A DNA stretch of 64,000 nt from Pseudofabraea citricarpa (lineage: Eukaryota > Ascomycota > Leotiomycetes > Helotiales > Dermateaceae), in assembly GCA_029641185.1 (NCBI GenBank), contig JAPWGK010000030.1:310001-374000 (forward strand), written 5' to 3'. Of the stretch, positions 12,281-22,384 are shown piece by piece. The position numbers and the translations under genes are program-made. The first letter of the stretch is position 1. Each line of letters opens with the position of its first letter. Under the pieces are notes generated by a model. That model ran no database searches, was not told the DNA's origin, and worked only from the letters and a program-made list of their open reading frames with translations.

Positions 12281-12644
12281 AATCTATGCCGAGATCGCCA
12301 GCTGAAGTTTAAGTTTCTGTTAAGAAAACTTCGTTTGAGACCTTGGTTTGTTATTTTGTTGTTCTCCGGTATCTGTTCTTCCTTCGCCTTTGGCATTCGT
12401 CTGGAAAGAGTGCATTTATTCCTCTTTGGAAATGGACAAATCATGAAGTAGCTAGTGGATATTCGTGGATCGTCGTGGCGACATAGGTATCTTGCAGTTT
12501 TTGAACTATGGTTTTTTCCCCCAACAAAGTGATCTATCCCTGTTAGTCATTGCCCCCTATGAGTTAAAACTAACTAGAAAATGGTCAAAGGCTTCTCACT
12601 GATCATCTTTATCTCTCAAATTCTGATTTCAATACTTCGATTTT
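12281..12644. other. Convergent intergenic spacer
   Basis: 3' flanks of the orphan gene and the APH-like gene; no gene recognised. Confidence 0.45.
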
Positions 12645-14310
12645 CTAAATCATATTACGCAATGTCCCAAGTGCAACTCCTCTCAGCTCTTCAGCTCGCA
12701 AGCCAAGCCAGACAGCCATCCTGTAGAATAATCCCTCGTTATTTTTCATCTGATCTTCGACCACAAAAGATGAGGAATACGGATGACAGCCGGAATTTAT
12801 CAAATTTTTAGCAATGAATTCCTCCTTTGTCATCTTCCCGGTATCCAGGAGCTCCTTTTCGATCTCCAACTTCTCCAAAGCTTTATCGTAATCATCTAAC
12901 TCGCGCACCTTCTGCGCTGCGAACATCTCAAGTTCTTCTGCGTTGTCAAATTCCTTCTCAAGTCTGGCCCACTTAGCAGGCCCTAAATGATGGCGCAGCT
13001 GTGTAAAAGGAAAGCTGCGATGGTCATTGAAGCCAGATGAAAGGAGCATATGCAGCCACATTGCCCCGGAGGCTTGCGACCACTTAACAAGACTCGAAAG
13101 CTCTCTCTCTTCGTGCCCAGGCAATTTTGCCTCCTCCTCTTCCAAGACGTGTATGAAAATCTCTAAGCACTTGAGGTACCGGGCGGCAATTTTGGGCGGC
13201 TCTTCGCTATCGTAGTCCCACGCACTGTTAACGGGTCTGTCTTGGAGAAGCCACCACGGTGCCGAGCCAAATAGCTGGGCGGGTCCGATATATGACCATT
13301 CAAGGTCTATCACTCCAACGACAGTGAGATCTTCGCTGCTTCGGATAATCAGATTCGCTAATCCAAGATCGTCACAAATCAGTTTAAACTTGCAACGATC
13401 ATATTTCGTATTAACCAAGTCACCTATCAAGGCGTTCAGGACCCTGAACGCCACATGTTTGTTTTGAGCATCATAAAAACCAACAGTAGAGTTCGGCTGG
13501 TGAACAAGTTGCTCCCAGTCCTGCCCGACGATATATTGAAAATACTCGGTCGTCGTTGTAAACCCTCGGCTTCGGTCACCTACAGATCATTTGCTCTGTT
13601 AACGCATTCGATTAGAGGGAAGAGAATTGAAAAGGAAAGCAATAAGCCGTACCAAAAGTATCAACCCCTCCATTTTGTAGGATACTATGTGCCTTGAATG
13701 TTAACGGGCGTATTGGGGTAGGGCTTTGTGATTTGGTTTTTGGCGGCGGTAGGCTGCCGATCATGTCAAAATCGAGCTCGAATAGCTGTAGCAGGAAGTT
13801 CGCCAACTGCCTATAGATGGCTTCAATGTGGCTATCGCTGATGTCCTCTCTCATGAGTCTGGTGGGACGCTCGGCGTTAGGATCCTGGAGAAGGTCGCTA
13901 AGGCTCACACCCTCAATAAAGTCCATCATAATGAACGGACCTAGACCAAGAGAGTTGCTAGCAGCGGCACCCCACGCGTGGACTCTTGGAACAGGAACAG
14001 TAGTCCTGTTGTGGATGAGATCGAGAGCCGTCACCTCCATAGCAACCTTCTCGTTGGTATAGTCGTCACAGACCCTCCCCGCACGAGGAAAACGAACCAT
14101 CCAGGCAGTTCCGTCACTAAAAACCATCTTCATGCCAGCATTAAATGCGCCATGATGGAAGGTACCGTCAAGTTGACAGGGAAGCTTTTCAGGATAGAAG
14201 GTCGAAACCCACTGGCAGAGACGGCCTGTCCTATGCGTCTCGTTCACTTTATCGACCCAAATTTGACCCTGAACATCGTGGACAATATCGATGAGCGCAT
14301 TGGTATCCAT
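12645..14310 (-). CDS. Aminoglycoside phosphotransferase (APH/ChoK)-family protein
   Basis: Exons 14310-13653 and 13579-12645 (donor GTACGG, acceptor TGTAG) join in frame to 530 residues. The fold of small-molecule and protein kinase-like phosphotransferases is visible: an N-lobe with G-MKMVFSDGTAWMVRFPR (residues 60-80), the hinge-like FIMMDFIEGVSLSDLL, a catalytic-loop equivalent ICDDLGLANLI (Asp289/Asp290, Asn295) and a metal-binding VIDLEWSYIGP (Asp311). Fungal members often show DD in place of the bacterial HGD, so activity is not excluded. The substrate is unknown; many such paralogues occur in Pezizomycotina and resistance is not implied. The C-terminal 200 residues are helical and charged, with a Lys/Glu-rich stretch. 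The start is the ATG at 14310; the longer frame starts with TTG. It is a cytosolic protein by the look of its sequence. Confidence 0.82.
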
Positions 14311-14919
14311 AACATTAGAGATGGGTCCAATGGTTGATGTCGAATGGAGTACACGCGAGGTAGGCAGGAGGTTTTTATGGTCGGCAGGACGTCGACGTCT
14401 CAAAGTGATTAGTCAGAGCCCCGCCACGAACTTCAGTGTTTCTTAGAGAGGGTGCACGCATAAAATATGCAAACATAAGCCACTAAATTTGAGATATAAG
14501 ATAAATTTTCATGGAGTTGATAAGTCCGATTGAACATATCAGATGTATTTCAAGCTCTTGTGAAGTGAACAAGTTGAAAATTGCGACTTTTTGACTTGGT
14601 ATTTGCACTTTTTGTAGGAGTCTCTCGGTCGTTCAGCAAAAAGCTCTCTTGTAATATAAATAACAATCGAAGTGGGTTATAATTGGACGAAAATTGTAAG
14701 TGGCTATCATGAGAGCAGCCTCCTGAAAATTCCAGCCAACTTATACGAGACGTTAACAACAGTAACGATAAAGAGAGCCTTATAGCCTTCTGGCTACAGA
14801 CCAAACGCGATACCAGCGGCTCCCAAGTAGCTCTCATCTAACCGGAGGCGCCGCTCTTCTATTATCAACCTTTAGCACAGAGCTGCGGTTTCTTCGAATT
14901 ATATGGGGCTGGATGGAGG
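14311..14919. other. Intergenic
   Basis: Upstream region of the APH-like gene and 3' flank of the small gene at 14920. An open frame on the minus strand (14837-14550) begins with a possible start but shows no family features, so I leave it out. Confidence 0.4.
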
Positions 14920-15117
14920 TTAAGCATGAATGGCAGTGTTTACCTTCTCCTTAGCAGCCTTCTCTTCAGCCTCACGTTTCTCTCGCTCCTCTCTGTTCTT
15001 GCGACGCTTCTCAATAGAAGAATGGGCCGCGTCGACCATTTGTCCGACGGCGGCGCTCCCGGAGCTAATGAGGGCGTCGTTGACTTCCTTTCGAGCGTTG
15101 GAATTCGTGTCAGACAT
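14920..15117 (-). CDS. Small charged coiled-coil protein (65 aa)
   Basis: One exon, ATG at 15117. The N-terminal half (MSDTNSNARKEVNDALISSG) is polar. The C-terminal half is a strongly charged K/R/E heptad-like helix (EKRRKNREEREKREAEEKAA), so it is probably a short coiled coil and soluble. Overlapping frames on the other strand are its shadows. No family recognised; small Lys/Glu-rich proteins of this size are common in ascomycetes and often abundant. A plausible 5' UTR lies upstream. Its reality rests on composition and a clean ATG, not homology. Confidence 0.5.
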   Translation of the reverse strand: MSDTNSNARKEVNDALISSGSAAVGQMVDAAHSSIEKRRKNREEREKREAEEKAAKEKVNTAIHA

Positions 15118-16859
15118 CGTGGGTAGATATAGAGTGGTGAGTGGTGAGTTTGTTGTCGCAAAGTTAAGCTAATGTAATCGAGTTTATGAGATTGCGATAG
15201 TAGTACTGAATATCAAAAGGCACCTCTTGCTTACACATTACGACACCACTAGGCCATGCATGGCTTAATTCGCACCTCATCCCCTCAGAAGTCCAACCGA
15301 ATTACCCCCCCATCTCGCCATATCCATTTTCCCATGACGCGGATAAATCACTCTCTTATGATTGTTGGAGAAATAAATACATTGCCAGCCTTACTGGTAC
15401 AGAGACAACCAATAAGAGGCCAGACAAGTGCGCCTCGCCAAATACCAGCTTCACGTTCACTTCAGATTTCTAAGTTCAGACCTACCTTACGAATACCACA
15501 TTCCGAGTGGTTTCAACACAATATACCTCGTCCAACTAGTTATAATCTGATATAGGGTAGAAAGTTGGGTACTTATCAAAGGTTCAGAGAGACTGTCCAA
15601 GCCTTCTTGACGATAAAAACATCCATCTTCAGAACTAGCTTGTTTTTCAGTAAGATCCGTTGCACCAATCCAATCATCTTTTAAAGAATTCAGCTATTGG
15701 TGTGTCGGTACACAGCTTCGCGATATAGTGCAACTTTAGCTCAGCTGTGGGATTCTTAGAGCGGGTGTCGTATCAAGCCTCAAACTGTTTATAAGCCAAT
15801 GAAAACCAATGGCCTGGACTAAAGGAGTTTATGAAATAACTAGTAACTCTGGGGTTGTCATGCTCATTTAATTATCATACAGTTCTGCGAGAACGCGGTA
15901 ACTGCATTCGAGAATTGGAGGCTGTACTGCAATCGGCCCTTCAAGTAAGGAACTTGTATCATTCCAAGCATCACTGAGATGGAACCATCCAGGGCAGCAG
16001 TGCCTAGCGGTACCCTGGCCAGCTTGGGAAGATTTGACACTGTCGATTAAGTCTCCCTTCATATAAAGATTCCTTAGTAGTCGTCAACATCCTTCACTGC
16101 TATTCTACTATCGTCCTAGTGGACGTCCCTATCAATCTGTCTTTCCTCGTAGAGTCCATCGATCGGGTGAGGTCAATTAGATTAGGGGAAGGAAATCGAC
16201 ATCCACATTCCTGGGATCGATTGCCCTTTGCTCAATCCCGCCAAGCACTCTCTTCCTGTTGACATAGATATTCTTGTTGTCATAAAAGCTCGAGTGCTTT
16301 TAGCAAAACATTTAGACCTGGATTCCGCGATCCGATTTTGTTTTGCGTTGGAAAATTAAGGTGAGTCAGCGCGCTGGATCTCATTAGGGGAGAGGGGAGT
16401 ACTTGCTGTTAGTTACGGTTCGCATGACCGTTGCACCAGAGGGATCGATCTTCTGAACGGCGCGAACGGCATCCATGAGCTGGTTTGGAAGTCAGCACGC
16501 AACGCCAACGGCAGCGAGGATTATACGTAGGTCCAGGGGTATGGTAGGTTCTTCCAGTAGATGTTGCAGGATTTATTGTTTCAGATAGGCAGGTTTTTAT
16601 ATACGCGACTAGAAGTCCTGAAGACAACCAGCTGATCTAATAACCCAATAAGTCATATCATAAAGGTCAGAACATACAAGCCTCATCATGCCTATCTCAT
16701 TCTATGCACATCGCATACCATGGATGTATCATAAAATCTCCGACGCCTCTGACCCATCCAAGCACAAACGACAAAATTCAAATTCAAGCGAGAACACAAA
16801 GCTAGGAAAGGTACCAAAACCATGTCTAGAAGTACAAATATAGAATCAACAAGACACAG
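15118..16859. other. Intergenic, no gene recognised
   Basis: 1.7 kb of normal composition with short open frames only (for example 15256-15555 + and 16627-16409 -), none with recognisable motifs. It should include the promoter of the 65-residue protein and the 3' flank of the cysteine-repeat gene. Confidence 0.4.
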
Positions 16860-19106
16860 TCACTCAACCTCCCTCCACAAATCCTCCAAATACCTCACCT
16901 TCGCCGTAACCGACCAACTATCAAAGACGACCTTATTCGCCATCTGGCCATACCTGGCACCATCCACGCCCCAGCGGGACCCAAAAGAGCCCGAGACATC
17001 AGGCGCCGTATACGTATACTTAGTAGTCGGGTAGCCGGTATAGTTAATATCCAGACTGGACGAGCGATCCAAGGAATTATAGAAACTCGACGTCGTGTTC
17101 AGCATGCGCTGCTGCATCAACGCAATCTGCTGCTGCTGCAGAAGCTGCCGGCAGATGGGGACGGTCTGCAGATACACCGACGAGCGATGGCGCGCGAAGC
17201 TAGCAAAGGACTCATAGTCGTCTCGCGAACAAGCATCAGCCCAGAGGCCTCGCATGCGCGGCGAATACATATGGCAGACGGCCATCTCATGGTATTGATT
17301 ACGGGCCGTGACGCGAGCATCGAGACGCGTGCCGCGGATGACATCTCGATAGCACTCGGCACAGCACGAGAAATCGGCATTGCCGTAGAAGTTGCGGCCC
17401 TTAGCAACCTCAGAGCGGAGACAAGGCAGGACGCCTTCGAAATCCTCGATGAAATCCCGCAGCACGGCGAACTGGTCCGTCGTGATTGCTTCCTCGAGCG
17501 CGGCCATGTATTTCGCAAATGCGTGCCGTCCGGGGAAGAAGTCACACGCGTGCTGACTCCCTCCCGCCCTGTAGTCGGCCTTAATGAAGTATTTCTCGAA
17601 TCCGAATGCTTCAATCAGGCACGCGTGGCAGCTGCGGCAGATGTCGAAATCGCAGGCGCTGTCTTTCAGCCGGTACCAGGATGCATGTGCGTCCTCGATA
17701 GGCTTGCCCGTGCAAAGATTCTCCGAGACGAAGACGCGTGCGCATTCGAACCAGAGCCGGAATATATCGCAGCGGGCGGCTTCGGTGAACGCTACGCTCA
17801 TCGGTAGGTAGCCCATGGTGCAGGTCCAGGCCGTCGCTTGCTGGACTTCGGCTTCTGGCTTGCGTTGGAAATGCGTCGCCATGGAAGAGTCGGCTATCAG
17901 ATCCAGAAAGCAGGCTTCGCAGATGATGAAGTTGGGAAGGGGTCCTTTTGGCTGGTACCACTTTGTCGACTCGCTGGGCACGGCTGTGTATGGCGAGCAC
18001 GCGGCGACTTTTAAGCGACGAGATGCAGTCCCGATAAATGCGTGCCAGTCATGGAGGTCCGAGTAGTGTTTCAATGCTCGACCTATGTGCTTGACGGCAA
18101 TGTCACAAGCCCAGATCTGATCTGCCGCGTGGGTTGTTGAATGTGGCTTAAACCTGCCCCCGAAAGTCGTCGCTAGGATATGGTCTTCATAGCAAGCCTG
18201 ACAGCTCACAAACCCTTCAATCTCTCGCGCAGCAGGCGTAAACCACTTGACACCGGTCGTTCCATTCGTGCCGGCCATGCCATAACAGTTGGGTATGGCC
18301 GCTCGGTGCTGCATAAAAGTCTTGAGATCTCGCCAATCATTCGTTTCAATTGCTCTTTTCCACAACGACTCCACTCTCGGGGTCCCAAAAACACAAGACA
18401 TTTTCTCGCCCGCACCGCTGACGAAAGATTCAAACGGGATCTCGCACCTTCGGGCTGGCCGGATGGTCTTTTCGTAGCAGTTGGAGCACGTCAAGAACTT
18501 GGGCGCACATGAAGGATAGTACCAGCGTGCGGAAAATTGAATCGCATCCGGATTAGGACATTCTCTCAGGAAATCTCGTGAGCTGTTGTGCTTCACTGCC
18601 AGCTGGGAGATGGGCACAGCTATGTCTAGAGGTGGTTCGTATACAGGAGCTTGGCTTGGTGATTTGGGCGTCTTTACTTCTGATCTAGGTGGATCTGGAT
18701 ATCTTTGATGATAAGCTGTCGAGGAGGTAGGCTGGAAAGGTAAGGGTGGTGGGGAAATGGACGGTGTCAGTGCTTCGGGCACGGAAGAATAAGCATAATT
18801 CGGCACATCTCGAGGACTGCTTGTGTCTCGATATTCATGAGATCTAATTTCCGGAACCCTCGGTCTATGAACGGATAGTGGTGGTGGTTCGAAGTCAACG
18901 GGAGGTACACCATTTTGGTATGCAGATTTGTTATTCCGAGAATTGACATCTAAGCGACCAAGATCCGACGACAAGTCTTGGACGGCTTTACTATAATCCT
19001 GTGGATTATAAGGCTGTATTGGATTCGAGAAGACTCGAGAAGGAGAAGCAGCAGGCCGAGGAGGAAGCCGGGGAGATGGCCGCGGTGGAAGCGGTGGAGG
19101 CGGCAT
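16860..19106 (-). CDS. Pro-rich protein with five tandem cysteine-rich repeats
   Basis: A single exon of 748 residues; ATG 19106 (MPPPPLPPRPSPRLPPRP) is chosen because the longer frame starts with TTG. The first 170 residues are Pro/Ser-rich and disordered. The rest is five consecutive units of about 95 residues. Each starts with a Cys, then an aromatic pair (KWF/KWY/SWY/NFY), then a CxxC followed by an aromatic or polar residue and I (TCSNCYEKTI, SCQACYEDHI, ICEACFLDLI, ICRSCHACLI, CCAECYRDVI), a single later Cys (SC, AC, TC, AC, VC), and an amphipathic helix with W..A...D.....F. Four cysteines per unit suggest one zinc site each. Related proteins are widespread in Pezizomycotina under uninformative names; I know no function. 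After the repeats come a Gln-rich stretch and a Tyr/Ser tail. No signal peptide or membrane segment. Confidence 0.8.
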   Translation of the reverse strand: MPPPPLPPRPSPRLPPRPAASPSRVFSNPIQPYNPQDYSKAVQDLSSDLGRLDVNSRNNKSAYQNGVPPVDFEPPPLSVHRPRVPEIRSHEYRDTSSPRDVPNYAYSSVPEALTPSISPPPLPFQPTSSTAYHQRYPDPPRSEVKTPKSPSQAPVYEPPLDIAVPISQLAVKHNSSRDFLRECPNPDAIQFSARWYYPSCAPKFLTCSNCYEKTIRPARRCEIPFESFVSGAGEKMSCVFGTPRVESLWKRAIETNDWRDLKTFMQHRAAIPNCYGMAGTNGTTGVKWFTPAAREIEGFVSCQACYEDHILATTFGGRFKPHSTTHAADQIWACDIAVKHIGRALKHYSDLHDWHAFIGTASRRLKVAACSPYTAVPSESTKWYQPKGPLPNFIICEACFLDLIADSSMATHFQRKPEAEVQQATAWTCTMGYLPMSVAFTEAARCDIFRLWFECARVFVSENLCTGKPIEDAHASWYRLKDSACDFDICRSCHACLIEAFGFEKYFIKADYRAGGSQHACDFFPGRHAFAKYMAALEEAITTDQFAVLRDFIEDFEGVLPCLRSEVAKGRNFYGNADFSCCAECYRDVIRGTRLDARVTARNQYHEMAVCHMYSPRMRGLWADACSRDDYESFASFARHRSSVYLQTVPICRQLLQQQQIALMQQRMLNTTSSFYNSLDRSSSLDINYTGYPTTKYTYTAPDVSGSFGSRWGVDGARYGQMANKVVFDSWSVTAKVRYLEDLWREVE

Positions 19107-19391
19107 GATTCTGCAGCATTGAGGTATCAAGACCTTTCAATCCTGAAGACGTTGCGAGGAACTAGTTAATATACTTCCATGCCAAGACCTGGCTTGACAG
19201 GCCGCTAAGCAGTTCAGCTCGTATCTAGTCTTTTAGGCTGGGAGAGGAAAAGCTAAGCGACGTGGCCCACTTTGTACGTACAGGAAACCCCACTTTAGAA
19301 AGGAGGAATACGGTTTAAACTTTGCTTACTAGCTATCTACTCTAAATTATAGAAACCAACCTGATAGTTGTATGATAATTATACTTATTTG
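19107..19391. other. Upstream region of the cysteine-repeat gene
   Basis: Probable promoter/5' UTR of the gene starting at 19106; no other gene seen. Confidence 0.35.
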
Positions 19392-21060
19392 TTTCGGGCA
19401 AACTATTCTGCGAAAATATAAGAAATATAAGTATCAAGAAGTAATAATAATAGGAAGTAACCTAACAACAGAAAGCCACCTAACGACAGAGAGCCACCTG
19501 ATAAGAGAAAGTAGCCTGATGATAGAAAGCAGCCTGGTAATAACTTCTTTCGCGTAAACTATTCTGCGGAAGTATAAGTACAAAGAAGTAATAATAACAG
19601 AAAGTAGCCTGATAACAAAAAGCAGCTTAGCGATAGAATATTAACTGACAACAGGATATCAATTGATAAGAGAATATCGACTAACGATAAAACACAGACT
19701 AATAACAGGTACCAGCCTACCAACTATTTCTTTCGCGTAAACTATTCTGCGAGATAATAAAAAGTAACCTGACGTTAGAGAGCTACCTGAAGACAGAAAG
19801 TTATTTGACAAGAGAAAGTAACCTGGCGACAGAAGAATAAACTAATAACAAAACTACTCTAATCCCACCTACCTCTTCTTCTTCCTCTTCCTCTCCCTTC
19901 TCCTTCGCTTAAACTATACCCCGAGAATCCAAAATATACTTAGAGGTGAAGATAACAACAGAAGGTATAATAACAACAGAACGCATACTAACAAAAAGTA
20001 TACTAACACCAGGATATATGCTAACAACAAAACAAAAAGAAGACACAGCCTGTTAATCCCACCTACCTCTCCCTCTTCCTCTTCCTCTCCCTCACGCATC
20101 CGCATAAACAATTCCGCGAAATAACAAGAACAGAGACAAAGGGGACATAAACGACAAAGGGTATACTACCTAATAACAGGATATATACATAGCTTACCTA
20201 CCTCTTCCTTTTCCTCTTCCTCTTCTTCTTCCTCTTCTTCTTCCTCTCCCTCTCCCTCACGCATCCGCATAAACAATTCCGCGAAATAACAGGAACAGAG
20301 ACAAAGGGGACATAAACGACAAAACGCATATCACCAGGCGACAGGCCGGACACACATACACACACAGCCCACCTCCCACTTCTTCTTCCTCTTCTTCCTC
20401 TCCCTCACGGACCCGCCCGTATAAACTATTCCGCGAGGGGAAAAACCACCAACAGCAGACTATCAGACAGAAAGGCGAATTAAGTGACAACAAGAAAGAA
20501 GCTGACAACAAGAAACAAACCGACAACGATATGAAAACAAGCACCAGATCTACCTAAGGGAGAGCGGAATTTCCCTAGAAGAAGATCTTCTTTCTTGCAG
20601 CAGGTAAGAAAGGCGCACGACAGTAGCTCCCACATGGGTTTGTCAAGAACAGTAAAAATATCGGCGGCGGGCGGCGGTAGATAGATATCCCGATTTGGAG
20701 AGGCGGCGGAGGAGGAGGAGGAGGAAGAGGGTGTTTAAGTAGTTGAGAGGAGTTGAGAGGAGTTCCCCTGCCCACGCAGCCGCATAAACTATTCCGCGAA
20801 GGGACAAACGGCAGACGACAGAGAGGCCAATTGAGTGACAACAGGAAACAAGCTGACAACAGGATGAAAACAAGTACTGATTTTACCTAGGGGAGAGCGG
20901 AATTCCCTGGAAGAACGCCTGTTCTCTTCACAGATGAGAAAGGCGCACGACAGCAGTTCCCACAGCAATTTATCAATGACGTTTGAAGTATCGGCGGCGG
21001 TAGAGAGATATCCCGATTTGGAGAGGAGGAGGAGGGTGTTTAAATAGTTGAAAAGGGGGG
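19392..21060. repeat. Minisatellite field with eight CGCRTAAACTATTCYGCGA cores
   Basis: Eight same-strand copies of a core close to CGCATAAACTATTCCGCGA occur at about 19392, 19548, 19731, 19903, 20098, 20264, 20416 and 20779. Between cores lie A-rich spacers with repeated AACAGAAAG and (A)GCCACCTG/ AGCAGCCTG phrases (copies 1-4) or pyrimidine tracts plus ACAGAGACAAAGGGGACATA (copies 5-6). The last two units, 20416-20760 and 20779-21060, are a diverged tandem duplication of some 300 bp sharing GAAAGGCGCACGACAG and GATATCCCGATTTGGAGAGG. No coding capacity is apparent. Confidence 0.75.
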
Positions 21061-21119
21061 AGATAAGGAGGCAGGAAGAACGAAATTCCCTAAGAAAGAA
21101 AAAAGAGAGAGGAAAAGAA

Positions 21120-22384
21120 CTAAGTACCACCGTCACTAACACCACCAAACCCAAACCCTAACATCTCCACTTCCTCATCCTCCTGCCCCAGGACTAACAG
21201 AGGTATCCTCGCCCTCTCCCTTACGACAAAGCCGCTCTCACGCATCAGGTCAAAGAAAACCAGTTCACTCACGTGCCTAACCTTCATAGCCAGAACGACC
21301 ATGCACTCCTCCCTCTGAGCGACAATGCTCTTGAGGGTGCGGACTAGATCTGGTACCACGTCAGGATTGTAAGTACAATCAGCCACAAGCACGAGATCCC
21401 ACGTCTCGGAGGAGATGTTCGGAGGAAGTGGGAGTGACCAATCGAGGATGCAAGACGAGAGATGTGGGAGTGCAGAGCAGGAGATATTTTGCGAGAGGAT
21501 GGAGCTGGCCTCGGGCAGATCGGTGAGGATGGTTTGCGTGTTGTTGGGATACAAGTGCGAGAGCGTGATACCTACGATGCCACAACCTGCGCCGAGCTCG
21601 AGGACTTTCAGGGCCGGCTTCTGCAGGAGGGAAGTGAAGAGTGGGAGGGTTGGGGATGAAGATGCGACTGATGCGCTGGACTTCTGATTCCGACTACGTG
21701 CTGATGATGGGCAAAGTGAAGCGATGTATGAGGACAGAACCAGTCCGGCATCCCTGCGGCTGTTAGTTCACAGGAAGAGGAAGCAAAACGTACCTGGCTG
21801 GGTTCGTACCAAATGTGCCGCGCGATGCTCTCTCCCGTCTCCTCCCAGATATGGATTTCCTTGCCTGCCGTGACAAATACGCGTTCTGCGAGAGGTGGAG
21901 AGATTGTGCTCTTCCTCTCCGGTAGATCAATCGCCATACTTCGCACCGAGACCACGCCGCCCTGCTTCTCCGCATGGAAATCTGCAAACTCGTCGCGCTT
22001 GTGCTCGTGCTTCTTCGGCTGGATCATCATCCTCAACGTTCCGGTTCCGGCAGTGCCTGCTTTACGCGCTGCTGGCATCGTGATGGTCACGTCCAGGCCA
22101 GTGTAACCATCGCTCGCCGTCCATTCCAGGTCTGTACTCCCGAGGGTGATCCACTCTCCCGCGGCATCTGCATCTCTATCGTCAACAAGAACAAGGCTCG
22201 CACAGAGCTGCAGCGTCTCGAAGAGAAAGAATTCCCCGAGGTCGGTGGTGATGGTGATCTTAGCGGAGACGGCAGCCGGAGCAAGAGCAAGAGCAAGAGC
22301 ATGGTTCGGAGCTTTTGCATTTGGCTTCGGAGTACCAGCGGTGGGTATGAGGCGTGGCTGCTTGAGGAAGCGTATATAATGCAT
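21120..22384 (-). CDS. METTL21/EFM-type (Methyltransf_16) lysine methyltransferase
   Basis: Exons 22384-21810 and 21753-21120 (intron donor GTACGA, acceptor CGCAG) give 402 residues. The start MHYIRFLKQPRL is conserved in fungal relatives as I remember them. The intron splits the Trp of HIW-DAGLVLSSYI, the hallmark entry to the Rossmann fold in this family. Motif I is VLELGAGCGIVGI (about 242-254), the acidic ribose-binding residue follows in TILTDL, and DLVLVADCTYN (311-321) is the post-II motif, where METTL21-type enzymes usually have (D/E)xxY. The family uses SAM to methylate lysines of proteins such as elongation factors and chaperones; which substrate this one has cannot be told. The fungal N-terminal extension (about 190 residues) has an Ala/Leu repeat (ALALALAPAA). 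The open frame upstream to 22873 has no ATG support as coding and is low-complexity. Confidence 0.85.

Noticed and set aside
17117..18512. Several 75-206 codon frames opposite the cysteine-repeat gene
   Set aside because: They are shadows of a GC-rich long gene; the cysteine periodicity marks the true frame.
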